Origin: Sediminicola sp. YIK13
GTDB taxonomy: Bacteria > Bacteroidota > Bacteroidia > Flavobacteriales > Flavobacteriaceae
Reading direction: 5' to 3'
Assembly: GCF_001430825.1 (NCBI RefSeq)
Contig: NZ_CP010535.1
Location: 2,460,501-2,524,500 of the forward strand
DNA length: 64,000 nt
In this document: in pieces, positions 54,369 through 62,596 of the stretch
Numbering within the stretch: the stretch's first letter is position 1
Layout of the letters: every line of letters begins with the position of its first letter
Notes under the pieces: generated by a model
Seen by the model: only the letters and a program-made list of their open reading frames with translations
The model's database searches: none
Told to the model about the DNA's origin: nothing
Translations under genes and position numbers: made by a program

Positions 54369-54953
54369 TTACTTTTCTTGTTTTACCCCAACAAAATCAG
54401 CAACAAGCTGATAGGCTTCTTTTAGCGCAATTTCCAATTCGTAATTCTTGATGATCTTGTCAAATTGTGGGGCGGTAGCGAGTTCAACTGAAGCTTTGGC
54501 TATACGCATGTTGATCTTATCATCACTTTCTGTACTGCGCTTTTTAAGTCTTATTTTTAGTTCGTCAACACTCGGTGGCTTTACAAATACCGCCAATGTA
54601 TTTTCTGGATATTTTTTCTTTATTCTAAGTCCGCCTACAACATCAATATCGAAGATGACGTTTTTCCCCAAGGCCCATAATCTTTCTACTTCACTTTTAA
54701 GGGTGCCGTAAAAATTATCTCGGTAAACTTCTTCCCATTCTAAAAAATCATCATTTTTAATATGGTTTTTAAACTCAGATTTGGACATGAAATAATAATG
54801 TTCCCCATGCTTTTCCTTTCCTCTACGTGGTCTTGAGGTAGCTGAAACAGAAAAGGCCAAATTTAATTCTGGTTGCTCTAAAAGATATTTGGTAATTGTA
54901 GTTTTTCCACTTCCCGACGGTGCCGAAAAAATGATGAGTTTTCCTCCCTCCAT
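54369..54953 (-). CDS. gmk: Guanylate kinase
   Basis: This 194-residue P-loop kinase phosphorylates GMP to GDP. The loop is SAPSGSGKTT (10-19), the GMP-binding part is SVSATSRPRRGKEKHGEHYYFMS, and the lid is RLKKRSTESDDKINMRIAKA. It shares one base with yicC upstream (TAATG) and is followed after 22 bases by nadD. Confidence 0.96.
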   Translation of the reverse strand: MEGGKLIIFSAPSGSGKTTITKYLLEQPELNLAFSVSATSRPRRGKEKHGEHYYFMSKSEFKNHIKNDDFLEWEEVYRDNFYGTLKSEVERLWALGKNVIFDIDVVGGLRIKKKYPENTLAVFVKPPSVDELKIRLKKRSTESDDKINMRIAKASVELATAPQFDKIIKNYELEIALKEAYQLVADFVGVKQEK

Positions 54954-55810
54954 TACAGTACGTTTAACATTTGCTCTTTAATTTTTTCCAACTCATCCTT
55001 CATTTGTACCACGAGTTGTTGCATTGGGGCATAATTGGCCTTAGAGCCTATTGTGTTTATTTCCCTGCCAATTTCCTGACTAATAAAGCCTAGTTTTTTA
55101 CCATTGGAATCATCAGATTTAAGTGCTGTTGCGAAATAATCCAGGTGATTGGCCAAGCGTACCTTCTCTTCGGTAATATCGTATTTCTCCAGATAATAGA
55201 TCAATTCCTGTTCAAATCTGTTTGAATCCAAATCAGTTTTAAGATCAGCCACAGCCTTTTCCAAGCGTTCTCTCACCATAGAAAGCCGGTCTGTGTCCAT
55301 AGCCTTAACCTCATCCAATAAACGGTTCAGGGTGGCAATTCTTTCCAAGAAATCCTTTTCTAAAACATGGCCTTCCTCTGATCTAAAGATATTGATCTCT
55401 TTCAACGCATTTTTAAGGGCTTCCAAAATGGCTTCGTACTCCATTTCGTCTATATTATCCCTCTCGGTCTTCAAAGCATCGGGTAGGCGTACCGCCATTT
55501 CCAATAATTTAACATCGTCACCTTCTGCAATTGCCCTAAGCTGTTTCATATAGCTTTTTACAACCACTTCATTGATAACAGAAGATGTTTCATCCCCTGT
55601 AGACTCCATATACAGCCCAAAATCTACCTTCCCTCTTTCCAAAGAACTGGCAATTATTTTTCTCAAATCCAATTCCTTCTCCCTGTAGGCTGATGGGATA
55701 CGGGCATTTAAATCGAGACTTTTACTGTTCAATGATTTTATTTCAATGGTAATTTTCTTTGAAGGAAGTTGAACTACGTACTTCCCAAACCCTGTCATGG
55801 ATTGGATCAT
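54953..55810 (-). CDS. yicC: YicC family endoribonuclease-like stress protein
   Basis: This 285-residue protein begins with the YicC signature MIQSMTGFGKYVVQLPSKKITIEIKSLNSKSLDLNARIPS. The C-terminus (DUF1732) reads GFISQEIGREINTIGSKANYAPMQQLVVQMKDELEKIKEQMLNVL, as in YicC. E. coli YicC has been linked to RNA turnover and stationary-phase survival. It is first of the yicC-gmk-nadD operon, with a 1-base overlap to gmk. Confidence 0.93.
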   Translation of the reverse strand: MIQSMTGFGKYVVQLPSKKITIEIKSLNSKSLDLNARIPSAYREKELDLRKIIASSLERGKVDFGLYMESTGDETSSVINEVVVKSYMKQLRAIAEGDDVKLLEMAVRLPDALKTERDNIDEMEYEAILEALKNALKEINIFRSEEGHVLEKDFLERIATLNRLLDEVKAMDTDRLSMVRERLEKAVADLKTDLDSNRFEQELIYYLEKYDITEEKVRLANHLDYFATALKSDDSNGKKLGFISQEIGREINTIGSKANYAPMQQLVVQMKDELEKIKEQMLNVL

Positions 55811-55855
55811 AAAATGATTTTAAATTTTGGCAAAGGTAATTAAAATTCAGTTTTT

Positions 55856-56209
55856 CTATTTTGGGTTACCATTTTTATCAAAATACCTATTGATTTTGGT
55901 TTCACACCAATACATCCCTACTCCAATTCCGATTATGAAAATAAAGAAAGAGATGACAATTCCTGCAGATTCCGGTAACAGGAAATAACATAAGATGCTT
56001 ATTGCCAGTGTAACGATTCCAACCCTTATGAGCATTTCTGCACCTACCTTATTGGCAAAATCCCAAATCTGTTGGTTGGCCATGCTCCGCCTGGTACGAT
56101 ACCCGTAAAACCAATTTATTTTCTTGGGAGGTCGCAACTGCCAATAATACCCAAAGGCCACCAGCAACATTGGAGTGATGCAAATAGCTATTAAATACTC
56201 CCAGAGCAT
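55856..56209 (-). CDS. SdpI family membrane protein
   Basis: This 117-residue protein has three or four membrane helices and the conserved loop KKINWFYGYRTRRSMANQQIWDFAN, the hallmark of the SdpI/YhfL family. In Bacillus, SdpI gives immunity to the SdpC toxin. No toxin gene is near, so in Bacteroidota the role is unknown. It shares one base with the DUF1080 gene upstream, so it is probably translated from the sugar operon as its last gene. Confidence 0.85.
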   Translation of the reverse strand: MLWEYLIAICITPMLLVAFGYYWQLRPPKKINWFYGYRTRRSMANQQIWDFANKVGAEMLIRVGIVTLAISILCYFLLPESAGIVISFFIFIIGIGVGMYWCETKINRYFDKNGNPK

Positions 56210-57024
56210 TAGTTTAATTCTCTAACCCAAATATTTCTATAACTAACCCTGCTGTTATCTCCGTGATCTTGTAGCTTTATAGGTCCCTTTCCGTGAGCCT
56301 CGTTCTTAGGCCAACCTATGTAAGGGGTTGTTCCTTTTATTTCTACGTGATCTTGTATTAAAATACCATTGTGCAGGACCGTAATGGTGCCCGATCGTAT
56401 TTTCTTTCCCTCTTCATTAAAAACCGGTTCGTGATATATAATATCATACGAGTTCCACTCCCCTGAAGGAACCGAAGCTTTCGCCAAAGGTACGTGTTGT
56501 TTGTAGATAGAACCTACCTGGCCATTGACGTAGGTGTCATTATCGTTGTTGTCCAATATTTGAACTTCGTATATCCCTTGAAGGAAAACGCCACTGTTGG
56601 CCCTATTTTGACCTTCCCTTTGCACTTCTGAGGGTGATTTCCATTCAACATGTAATTGCACACTCCCAAAGTTCTGCTTCGTCTGTATATCGCCTGCTTT
56701 ATCCTTTACGGTCATGCTGCCGTCTTTGTTCAAAATCCATGGAGCGGCAGTACTGTCCTTCGCACTAATCCATTGGTCCAAATTACTTCCATCAAATAGG
56801 ATTAGGGCATCACTGGGAGCTCCGTTCTGCGCAAAAGGCTGAACCGTAGGGGGCACAGGTTCATAAATTTCAGTCTCCTCTGGTTTTGTGGGTTCTACAC
56901 CAGTATACTCCTCATATATTATTTCCTGGGGCGAATTGTCCGTTTCTTCCAATGGGGCCACTTCTACTTTTTCCTTGCAAGAAAATAGGGCTAGTGCCAA
57001 AACTGCTGTGAGTATATATTTCAT
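56209..57024 (-). CDS. DUF1080 (3-keto-disaccharide hydrolase-type) lipoprotein B
   Basis: This 271-residue lipoprotein (LALALFSC, Cys16) has an acidic/Pro-rich linker to about residue 70 and then a beta-jelly-roll DUF1080 domain: ALILFDGSNLDQWIS, GSMTVKDKAGDIQTKQNFGSVQLHVEWKSP, NSGVFLQGIYEVQILDN, GTTPYIGW and GPIKLQDHGDNSRVSYRNIWVREL. The family is now linked to hydrolysis of 3-keto-glycosides. It follows the sister gene by one base. The role is inferred from family and cluster. Confidence 0.88.
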   Translation of the reverse strand: MKYILTAVLALALFSCKEKVEVAPLEETDNSPQEIIYEEYTGVEPTKPEETEIYEPVPPTVQPFAQNGAPSDALILFDGSNLDQWISAKDSTAAPWILNKDGSMTVKDKAGDIQTKQNFGSVQLHVEWKSPSEVQREGQNRANSGVFLQGIYEVQILDNNDNDTYVNGQVGSIYKQHVPLAKASVPSGEWNSYDIIYHEPVFNEEGKKIRSGTITVLHNGILIQDHVEIKGTTPYIGWPKNEAHGKGPIKLQDHGDNSRVSYRNIWVRELN

Positions 57025-57025
57025 T

Positions 57026-57784
57026 TTAAAGTTGTTTGATTTTTATATTCTTATAGGAAACCATGTCCCCATGATCCTGTAATCCAATTTTTCCAGTTTT
57101 GTATTTTCCAAAATGTTCCCAATCCGCAAATTTGGATTTAGCGACCATGGCGCTCCATTCAGGATCATTCACCGGAAAAGTGACTACTGTCATCCCATTG
57201 AGGTCCACACGTCCTTCATTGGTTTTATGGTTTACGGTCAACACACAGGTATTCCACTCCCCAGCAGGTTTCGCCATTTCGTGATTGGGCGCCACCATAT
57301 CATATAGGGCTCCTGCTTGATGTGTAGTTCCTGCTTTAGCATCAGGGTGTCTCTCATTGTCCAATACCTGTATCTCTGGTCCGGATTGATAAGCTTCAGG
57401 CAAGCTGGGATCTTCTTTAACCCCCCAGAAAATGCCACTATTCCCGCCTTCTGATATTTTCCAATCTACTGAGAGCACAAAATCGGTGAATTCCTTATCG
57501 GTAACCAGATTGTAACTCGCTCCTTTAGGTCGGTCTTTTGGTGGATAAAATACCATGGCACCTTCCTCCAATTTCCATTCCTGGGGCATATCCTCTTTCA
57601 GATAGCCATGCCAACCTTCAAAAGAAGAGCCGTCAAAAAGTACCATCCATTCATCTTGGTCATTGGCTTCCATTTGTGTATCTGCCATAGTAGCTGTGTT
57701 CATTTCTTCATTTGATTCTTTGGCTTTCTCTTTGCAGCCAAATATCATTAAGGCCGTTAGGCCAATAAAAAGTAGTTGCTTCAT
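57026..57784 (-). CDS. DUF1080 (3-keto-disaccharide hydrolase-type) lipoprotein A
   Basis: This 252-residue lipoprotein (ALMIFGC, Cys17) carries one DUF1080 domain from about residue 42: EWMVLFDGSSFEGWHGY, FVLSVDWKISEGGNSGIFWG, GPEIQVLDNERHPDA, GTTHQAGALYDMV and GKIGLQDHGDMVSYKNIKIKQL. It differs from the neighbour at the NSG-centred pocket, so the two may use different glycosides. It follows the sugar-isomerase-like gene by 14 bases and precedes lipoprotein B by one base. Confidence 0.88.
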   Translation of the reverse strand: MKQLLFIGLTALMIFGCKEKAKESNEEMNTATMADTQMEANDQDEWMVLFDGSSFEGWHGYLKEDMPQEWKLEEGAMVFYPPKDRPKGASYNLVTDKEFTDFVLSVDWKISEGGNSGIFWGVKEDPSLPEAYQSGPEIQVLDNERHPDAKAGTTHQAGALYDMVAPNHEMAKPAGEWNTCVLTVNHKTNEGRVDLNGMTVVTFPVNDPEWSAMVAKSKFADWEHFGKYKTGKIGLQDHGDMVSYKNIKIKQL

Positions 57785-57798
57785 GGTATAAGTTTTAG

Positions 57799-58851
57799 TT
57801 AGATTCCAAGTATTTTTTTGAGCGTCCCCTTATCTATTTCTGCCCCGGCAAAATCATCAAAAGTTTTCTCAGTAGCCTCAATAATGTGGTCCTGTATAAA
57901 TTTCGCGCCTTCTCTAGCCCCTTGTTCCGGGCTTTTGATACAACATTCCCATTCCATTACCGCCCAAACATCACATCCATATTGGGTTAATTTGGAGAAT
58001 ATTGTTTTGAAATCAATTTGACCATCGCCCAAGGAGCGGTATCTACCGGCCCTATCGCCCCAATCGTTGTAGCCTCCAAAGGCACCTTTCTTGCCTGTTG
58101 GATTAAATTCGGAATCCTTAACATGAAAAGATTTTATGAATTCATGGTAATGATCTATATAAGCGATATAATCTAATTGTTGTAAGACAAAATGACTTGG
58201 ATCATATAGGATGTTCACTCTTTTATGATTTCCTGTGGCTGCGAGAAAACGCTCAAAGGTATCTCCATCGTGCAAGTCTTCCCCAGGATGTATTTCATAA
58301 CATACATCTACCCCTTCCTTATCAAAATGATTTAAGATGGGCAACCATCTTTTTGCAAGCTCCTCAAAACCCATTTCCACTAGTCCGGCCGGTCTTTGTG
58401 GCCAAGGGTGCATGGTATGCCACAATAGGGCACCTGAAAATGTAGCGTGGGCATTAAGGCCCAATCTTCGGCTGGCAGTCGCCGCTTTTTTAACGGTATC
58501 GACGGCCCATTCAGTTCTTGCTTTAGGATTATTCTTTACCTTTTCGGGTGCAAAATTATCAAACATGAGGTCGTACGCAGGATTAACAGCTACTAGCTGC
58601 CCCTGTAAATGGGTGGACAACTCAGTTATTTCCAACCCATAGGAATTTATTTTTCCCTTTAATTCATCACAATAGGTCTGGCTTTCGGCCGCCTTGTCCA
58701 AATCTATCAAAAAGTGCTCCCAAGTAGGGATTTGAATTCCTTTATAGCCCAAATCCGCTGCCCACTTACACATTCCATCCAATGTATTGAATGGGGCTTT
58801 GCTATCTACAAACTGGGCAAGAAAAACTGCCGGTCCTTTAATTGTCTTCAT
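57799..58851 (-). CDS. Sugar phosphate isomerase/epimerase-like TIM barrel, cytosolic
   Basis: This 350-residue protein lacks a signal peptide. It is an AP-endonuclease-2-type TIM barrel (PF01261). Candidate metal ligands are Glu in CYEIHPGED, Asp/His in YDPSHFVL, His in SFHVKDSEF and Glu in AVMEWEC. Family members act as isomerases, epimerases, dehydratases or 3-keto-glycoside lyases. It heads the operon with two DUF1080 lipoproteins and SdpI, and the region upstream contains an AACGTT palindrome similar to that before the other sugar operon. The reaction is therefore likely on a keto-sugar, but not proven. Confidence 0.86.
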   Translation of the reverse strand: MKTIKGPAVFLAQFVDSKAPFNTLDGMCKWAADLGYKGIQIPTWEHFLIDLDKAAESQTYCDELKGKINSYGLEITELSTHLQGQLVAVNPAYDLMFDNFAPEKVKNNPKARTEWAVDTVKKAATASRRLGLNAHATFSGALLWHTMHPWPQRPAGLVEMGFEELAKRWLPILNHFDKEGVDVCYEIHPGEDLHDGDTFERFLAATGNHKRVNILYDPSHFVLQQLDYIAYIDHYHEFIKSFHVKDSEFNPTGKKGAFGGYNDWGDRAGRYRSLGDGQIDFKTIFSKLTQYGCDVWAVMEWECCIKSPEQGAREGAKFIQDHIIEATEKTFDDFAGAEIDKGTLKKILGI

Positions 58852-59216
58852 TTTTATGATCTAATGTGTGTTACCATCCCTATTTTACCCCACCTCGGAA
58901 ATTTTGAGAATTAAAGCCTATATTTAGAGTTGAAATCATCCTCCTTTATAATTCCAGGGCAGATTATAAATATAGGGATTACAATAGAATTAAAAGAAAA
59001 TTTAATAGTGAATCATACTGTGGTGAGGGTCGCGAACGTTATAGACACAGAATTTAATCTTAGTGTCACTTAATTGCCAAAACATTGGGGTATTGACATG
59101 CTCCTATACCATTTGAAAAGAAAAACTATACGTAATGCCATCAGAAATAATTGACCGGTGTTTTTAGTGGTCAACAATAAGCTCTCAAGCCTGAGGTTAA
59201 ATAATGAAAATCAACA
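58852..59216. other. Divergent control region between the sugar operon and the ASCH gene
   Basis: This region has no coding gene. It holds an imperfect 18-bp palindrome with an AACGTT centre (59029-59046) and a spaced inverted repeat TTGACC-N12-GGTCAA (59151-59174). No exact TAnnTTTG element was found for either flanking gene. Confidence 0.5.
59029..59046. promoter_or_regulatory. Candidate LacI-type operator (imperfect copy)
   Basis: GTCGCGAACGTTATAGAC has matching outer GTC/GAC and a central AACGTT, the same 18-bp length and centre as the perfect palindrome at 63636-63653. The right half AACGTTATAG is identical between the two. Confidence 0.42.
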
Positions 59217-59675
59217 ATGAAGAACCATTCTGCTGAAAATATGTGGGGCGATTTTTTAAGCGCCCATCTAGAATTTGCTTTTGAGCACACGCCTAAGGTT
59301 TATCATTTTTCCGACAACGAAAAAGATGCAAACCATAATGTAGATCTTGTTCTTGCCGGAGTAAAAAAGGCAGCATCGCATTCCCTATTGGGACTTCAAC
59401 TACAGAAAAAGGAATTGCCAAAAAGAGGCGATTTTACTGTTTTGACAGATTGGAACGGCAAAGGCAAATGTATTGTGAGAACTACTTCCGTAAGAATGAT
59501 GCCCTACTTTAGTATCACGGCCGAACACGCTAAATTGGAAGGCCTTGGTGATGGAAGTTTGGAGGCATGGAAAAAGGAATACTGGGAATTGTTCCAAAGG
59601 GAATTGGCAGTATTTGAACGCAAACCAAATGATAGCATGATTGTAGTCTGTGAATATTTTGAAAAAGTATTTTAA
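59217..59675 (+). CDS. ASCH domain protein
   Basis: This 152-residue protein has an ASCH/PUA-like RNA-binding fold. Signature segments are KKAASHSLLGLQLQKKELPKRGDFTVLTDWNGKGKCIVRTTSVRMMPYFSITAEHAKLEGLGDGSLEAWKKEYW. ASCH proteins are putative coactivators or RNA-binding factors, and some hydrolyse N4-acetylcytidine; no specific role can be assigned. It is divergent from the sugar operon and ends at a strong bidirectional terminator. Confidence 0.86.
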   Translation: MKNHSAENMWGDFLSAHLEFAFEHTPKVYHFSDNEKDANHNVDLVLAGVKKAASHSLLGLQLQKKELPKRGDFTVLTDWNGKGKCIVRTTSVRMMPYFSITAEHAKLEGLGDGSLEAWKKEYWELFQRELAVFERKPNDSMIVVCEYFEKVF

Positions 59676-59677
59676 TA

Positions 59678-59706
59678 AAAAAGAGCCGATAGTAGCGGCT
59701 CTTTTT
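59678..59706. terminator. Bidirectional terminator
   Basis: Perfect 11-bp arms AAAAAGAGCCG / CGGCTCTTTTT flank a seven-base loop and lie between the ASCH gene and the convergent Gfo/Idh/MocA gene. Confidence 0.85.
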
Positions 59707-59731
59707 CGACATATTTAAAATAAAAAGAACT

Positions 59732-60868
59732 CTATTTCAAAGTTATCCAAGTATTCCCCTGTTGATGTGAAGCTACAGTGCTCTCAATAAAATTAAGTCC
59801 TCTAACCCCATCCATCATGGTTGGGAATTCCCCTGAATTATATGCTTCCCCGCGAATGGCCTTTGCAACCCCAAGGTATATATTGGCCATGGCATCAAAT
59901 ATCCCTTCTGGATGCCCTGGAGGTAACTTGGTGCCGTCCAATGATAATTTAGAATTGTAGGCATGGCCTGGTTTAAAGACCTGCAACGGCTTATCATCAG
60001 AAAGAACATACAAGAGATTAGGGTTTTCCTGTTCCCATCTAAGTCCGCCTTTATCGCCATAAATAGCGACTGTTAACCTATTTTCTTCTCCCGTTGCGAT
60101 TTGGCTGGAACGAATTACACCCTTAACACCGCCTTTTAAACGTATCAGCACGGTACCATCAATATCCATCTTATTGTCTTCATACAGGTAATTCAGATCG
60201 GCCAAAATGGTATCTACTTGAAGTCCGGTGGTATATTCCACCATATTGAAAGCGTGCACTCCAATATCACCCATACAACAACTGATCCCTGCCTTTTCCG
60301 GGTTCAAACGCCAGGTCGTGGATCGTTTTTCCTTATCGTGAATAATAGGGTTTATCCAACCCTGATAATATTGAACATCTACCTTTTGTACTTTCCCCAG
60401 GTCACCTGCCTTTACCATTTCCCGCATTTGACGTACCATTGGATACCCCGTATAGGTGTGTGTTACCGCAAACACGGTTTTTGCCTTTTCCAAGGCTGCC
60501 TGTAAAATCTTGGCCTCTTCATAGGTTGTGGTCATCGGTTTTTCACAAATGACATTGAAACCATTTTCCAACAGTTTCTTGGCCATTGGGAAATGTAAAA
60601 AATTAGGGGTCAATATGGAACATACTTGAATGCGTTCCCCTTCAGGAAGTTTTAATTCCTCTTCCACCAAGGTGTCAAAGTCCTTATAAACCCTATTCGT
60701 AGGAATCCCTATCTCCTTAGCAAAGGCTAAGCTATCATTGTGGTCCGGATTAAAGACCGCACCAACAATTTCATAATTATCATTCATAAAGGAGGCAATC
60801 CTATGCAACACTCCTATTAGTGAATCTCCACCACCACCTAAAATACCAAGTTTTATTTTCGTACTCAT
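59732..60868 (-). CDS. Gfo/Idh/MocA family oxidoreductase
   Basis: This encodes about 378 residues from the ATG at 60868; the preceding TTG-ATT is not used. The Rossmann part has KIKLGILGGGGDSLIGVLHR (GGGGDS 11-16), VICEKPMTTTYEEA (EKP motif) and AVTHTYTGYP. The C-terminal domain includes CCMGDIGVHAFNMVEY with the catalytic His of the family. It would reduce or oxidise a sugar, probably a 3-keto sugar, with NAD(P)(H). No signal peptide is present, unlike some Bacteroidota relatives. It is last in the operon that begins with the exported isomerase. Confidence 0.9.
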   Translation of the reverse strand: MSTKIKLGILGGGGDSLIGVLHRIASFMNDNYEIVGAVFNPDHNDSLAFAKEIGIPTNRVYKDFDTLVEEELKLPEGERIQVCSILTPNFLHFPMAKKLLENGFNVICEKPMTTTYEEAKILQAALEKAKTVFAVTHTYTGYPMVRQMREMVKAGDLGKVQKVDVQYYQGWINPIIHDKEKRSTTWRLNPEKAGISCCMGDIGVHAFNMVEYTTGLQVDTILADLNYLYEDNKMDIDGTVLIRLKGGVKGVIRSSQIATGEENRLTVAIYGDKGGLRWEQENPNLLYVLSDDKPLQVFKPGHAYNSKLSLDGTKLPPGHPEGIFDAMANIYLGVAKAIRGEAYNSGEFPTMMDGVRGLNFIESTVASHQQGNTWITLK

Positions 60869-60892
60869 AATCAATCTTCTACTTATTTATAT

Positions 60893-62122
60893 CTATTCCT
60901 TGTATTCTACTTCTTCGTTTTTAAAAAATATCACGAACAATATCATTACCCCAAAAGCAAATATTGCGGGGAATGTCCAAATGTTGTCCCAAGCATGTAA
61001 CCCATCGGCAGTCATATAGGTATCCGTTATTATTCCTGCTATTTTAAATCCTATTAGCATCCCTACCCCGTAGGTGGCCAAGGTGATCAAACCTTGCGCG
61101 GCACTTTTATATTTTATCCCTGCCTTACTATCGGTATATATCTGTCCGGACACAAAAAAGAAATCGTAACAAATTCCATGAAGTGCTATTCCAATGATAA
61201 GCATAAAGGCAAGATCCCCGGCGTTGCCGTAGGCGAACAAGAGATATCTTACGGTCCAGGCCAACATCCCTGCAATAAGTGTTTTCTTAAACCCAAACTT
61301 CTTAAAGAAATAAGGGAGCAACAACATGAACAATACTTCCGATGCCTGCCCAATAGTCATTTTTCCAGTGGGGTTATCCATTCCTATTTCAGATAAAAAT
61401 GGATTTGCGTTTTGGTAGTAAAATGCCAAAGGAATACAGATTAATATAGACGAAATAAAGAAGATCAAGAAATTTCTGTCCTTCAATAATTTTAAAGCAT
61501 CCAAGCCCAAAATTGCGGAGATACTTATTTTTTCATCTTTCCCAACCTTAGGAGGTGTTTTGGGCAGCATAAAACTAAAAACACCCAAACACGCTGAAGC
61601 TATGGATACCATTAAAAAGGTATTCTTCAACAACCCTGCCTGTCTTCCTTCCACGGAATCCCAAAGGAACACATAGCTAATGATTAGGCCTGCGGCAATC
61701 CACCCAATGGTCCCAAAAACACGTACAAATGAAAATTCCTTGGCCGGATTTTTCATCTGATTAAAGGAAATGGAGTTTACCAAAGCCAAGGTAGGCATGT
61801 AAAGGACCATATATCCAAGAACATAGGGATAAAATCCGTCAAAGTCCGTTGACATGTACATCTGGTACATGAGCACGGCCCCGGCCAGATGCAAAATCCC
61901 TAATATTTTTTCAGCATTGAAATACCTATCTGCAATAAGCCCGATGATAAAAGGTGCAATTATTGCGCCCCATGACTGGGTAGAAAAGGCCATTGCCGAC
62001 TCTGCACCCGTTGCATTTAAATTATTTCCTAAATAGGTGCCAAGGGTTACAAACCATCCACCCCAGATAAAAAATTCCAGGAACATCATTATGGATAGTT
62101 GTATTTTAATTTTTGTGTTCAT
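60893..62122 (-). CDS. MFS permease, NHS (nucleoside:H+ symporter)-like
   Basis: This encodes about 409 residues from the ATG at 62122; the longer frame to 62179 adds 19 residues unlike the family. Twelve helices and the opening FLEFFIWGGWFVTLGTYLGNNL are typical of the NupG/XapB-like NHS family, as are GFMLPKTPPK-type loops after helix six. In Bacteroidota keto-sugar clusters such permeases import sugars or keto-sugars; here the substrate is inferred. Neighbours are DinB (16 bases upstream) and the Gfo/Idh gene (24 bases downstream). Confidence 0.88.
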   Translation of the reverse strand: MNTKIKIQLSIMMFLEFFIWGGWFVTLGTYLGNNLNATGAESAMAFSTQSWGAIIAPFIIGLIADRYFNAEKILGILHLAGAVLMYQMYMSTDFDGFYPYVLGYMVLYMPTLALVNSISFNQMKNPAKEFSFVRVFGTIGWIAAGLIISYVFLWDSVEGRQAGLLKNTFLMVSIASACLGVFSFMLPKTPPKVGKDEKISISAILGLDALKLLKDRNFLIFFISSILICIPLAFYYQNANPFLSEIGMDNPTGKMTIGQASEVLFMLLLPYFFKKFGFKKTLIAGMLAWTVRYLLFAYGNAGDLAFMLIIGIALHGICYDFFFVSGQIYTDSKAGIKYKSAAQGLITLATYGVGMLIGFKIAGIITDTYMTADGLHAWDNIWTFPAIFAFGVMILFVIFFKNEEVEYKE

Positions 62123-62138
62123 AAGTGGTTTGGTGTGT

Positions 62139-62582
62139 TTATCGTTTATAAAATATATAATCCAATTTGATAGGATCAATCTCGTTGTTTCTAAAATCTA
62201 CAGAAATCTGTGCCCGGTGATGCGTAGAATGGTTAATGATATGGAACAGCATATCCTTTATGTTATTGGTGAAAAGTCGGCCTTCCGAATTTTCATAATC
62301 CAATCGCAATTCAAAATCATCAGTATTGGTAATAATTTCAAAAGAACTCCTTTGATTCTCATAATGGATATCTGTCCAATCCTTTAAGGGATGTATTTGC
62401 ATCACTCCGTATTCCGGTGATTTTTTCAATATCCTATGGTTCCATATATGATGGGCATCCAGAATATGGCTAAACAGCTCCAAACTCCTTTGCGGAATTT
62501 TTTCCATCTTATTGCACTCCTCGATTATTTTCTTGTTGCAATAAAAATTATAATCAAAAAATTGATTAAATAGACTTTGCAT
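62139..62582 (-). CDS. DinB family protein
   Basis: This 147-residue four-helix-bundle protein begins MQSLFNQFFDYNFYCNKKII, the typical DinB opening. Candidate metal-binding His residues lie in HILDAHHIWNHRI and HIINHSTHHRAQISV. DinB-like folds include thiol-S-transferases and damage-induced proteins. Its presence between an exported isomerase and an MFS gene is unusual for DNA-damage genes and suggests a metal-dependent enzyme acting in the sugar pathway, or a passenger. The spacing is tight on both sides (14 and 16 bases). Confidence 0.82.
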   Translation of the reverse strand: MQSLFNQFFDYNFYCNKKIIEECNKMEKIPQRSLELFSHILDAHHIWNHRILKKSPEYGVMQIHPLKDWTDIHYENQRSSFEIITNTDDFELRLDYENSEGRLFTNNIKDMLFHIINHSTHHRAQISVDFRNNEIDPIKLDYIFYKR

Positions 62583-62596
62583 GTTTTAGTATTGGA

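Noticed and set aside
59151-59174. The inverted repeat TTGACC-N12-GGTCAA as an operator for the ASCH gene.
   Set aside because: Six-base arms with a 12-base spacer are easily found by chance; no promoter or second copy supports it.
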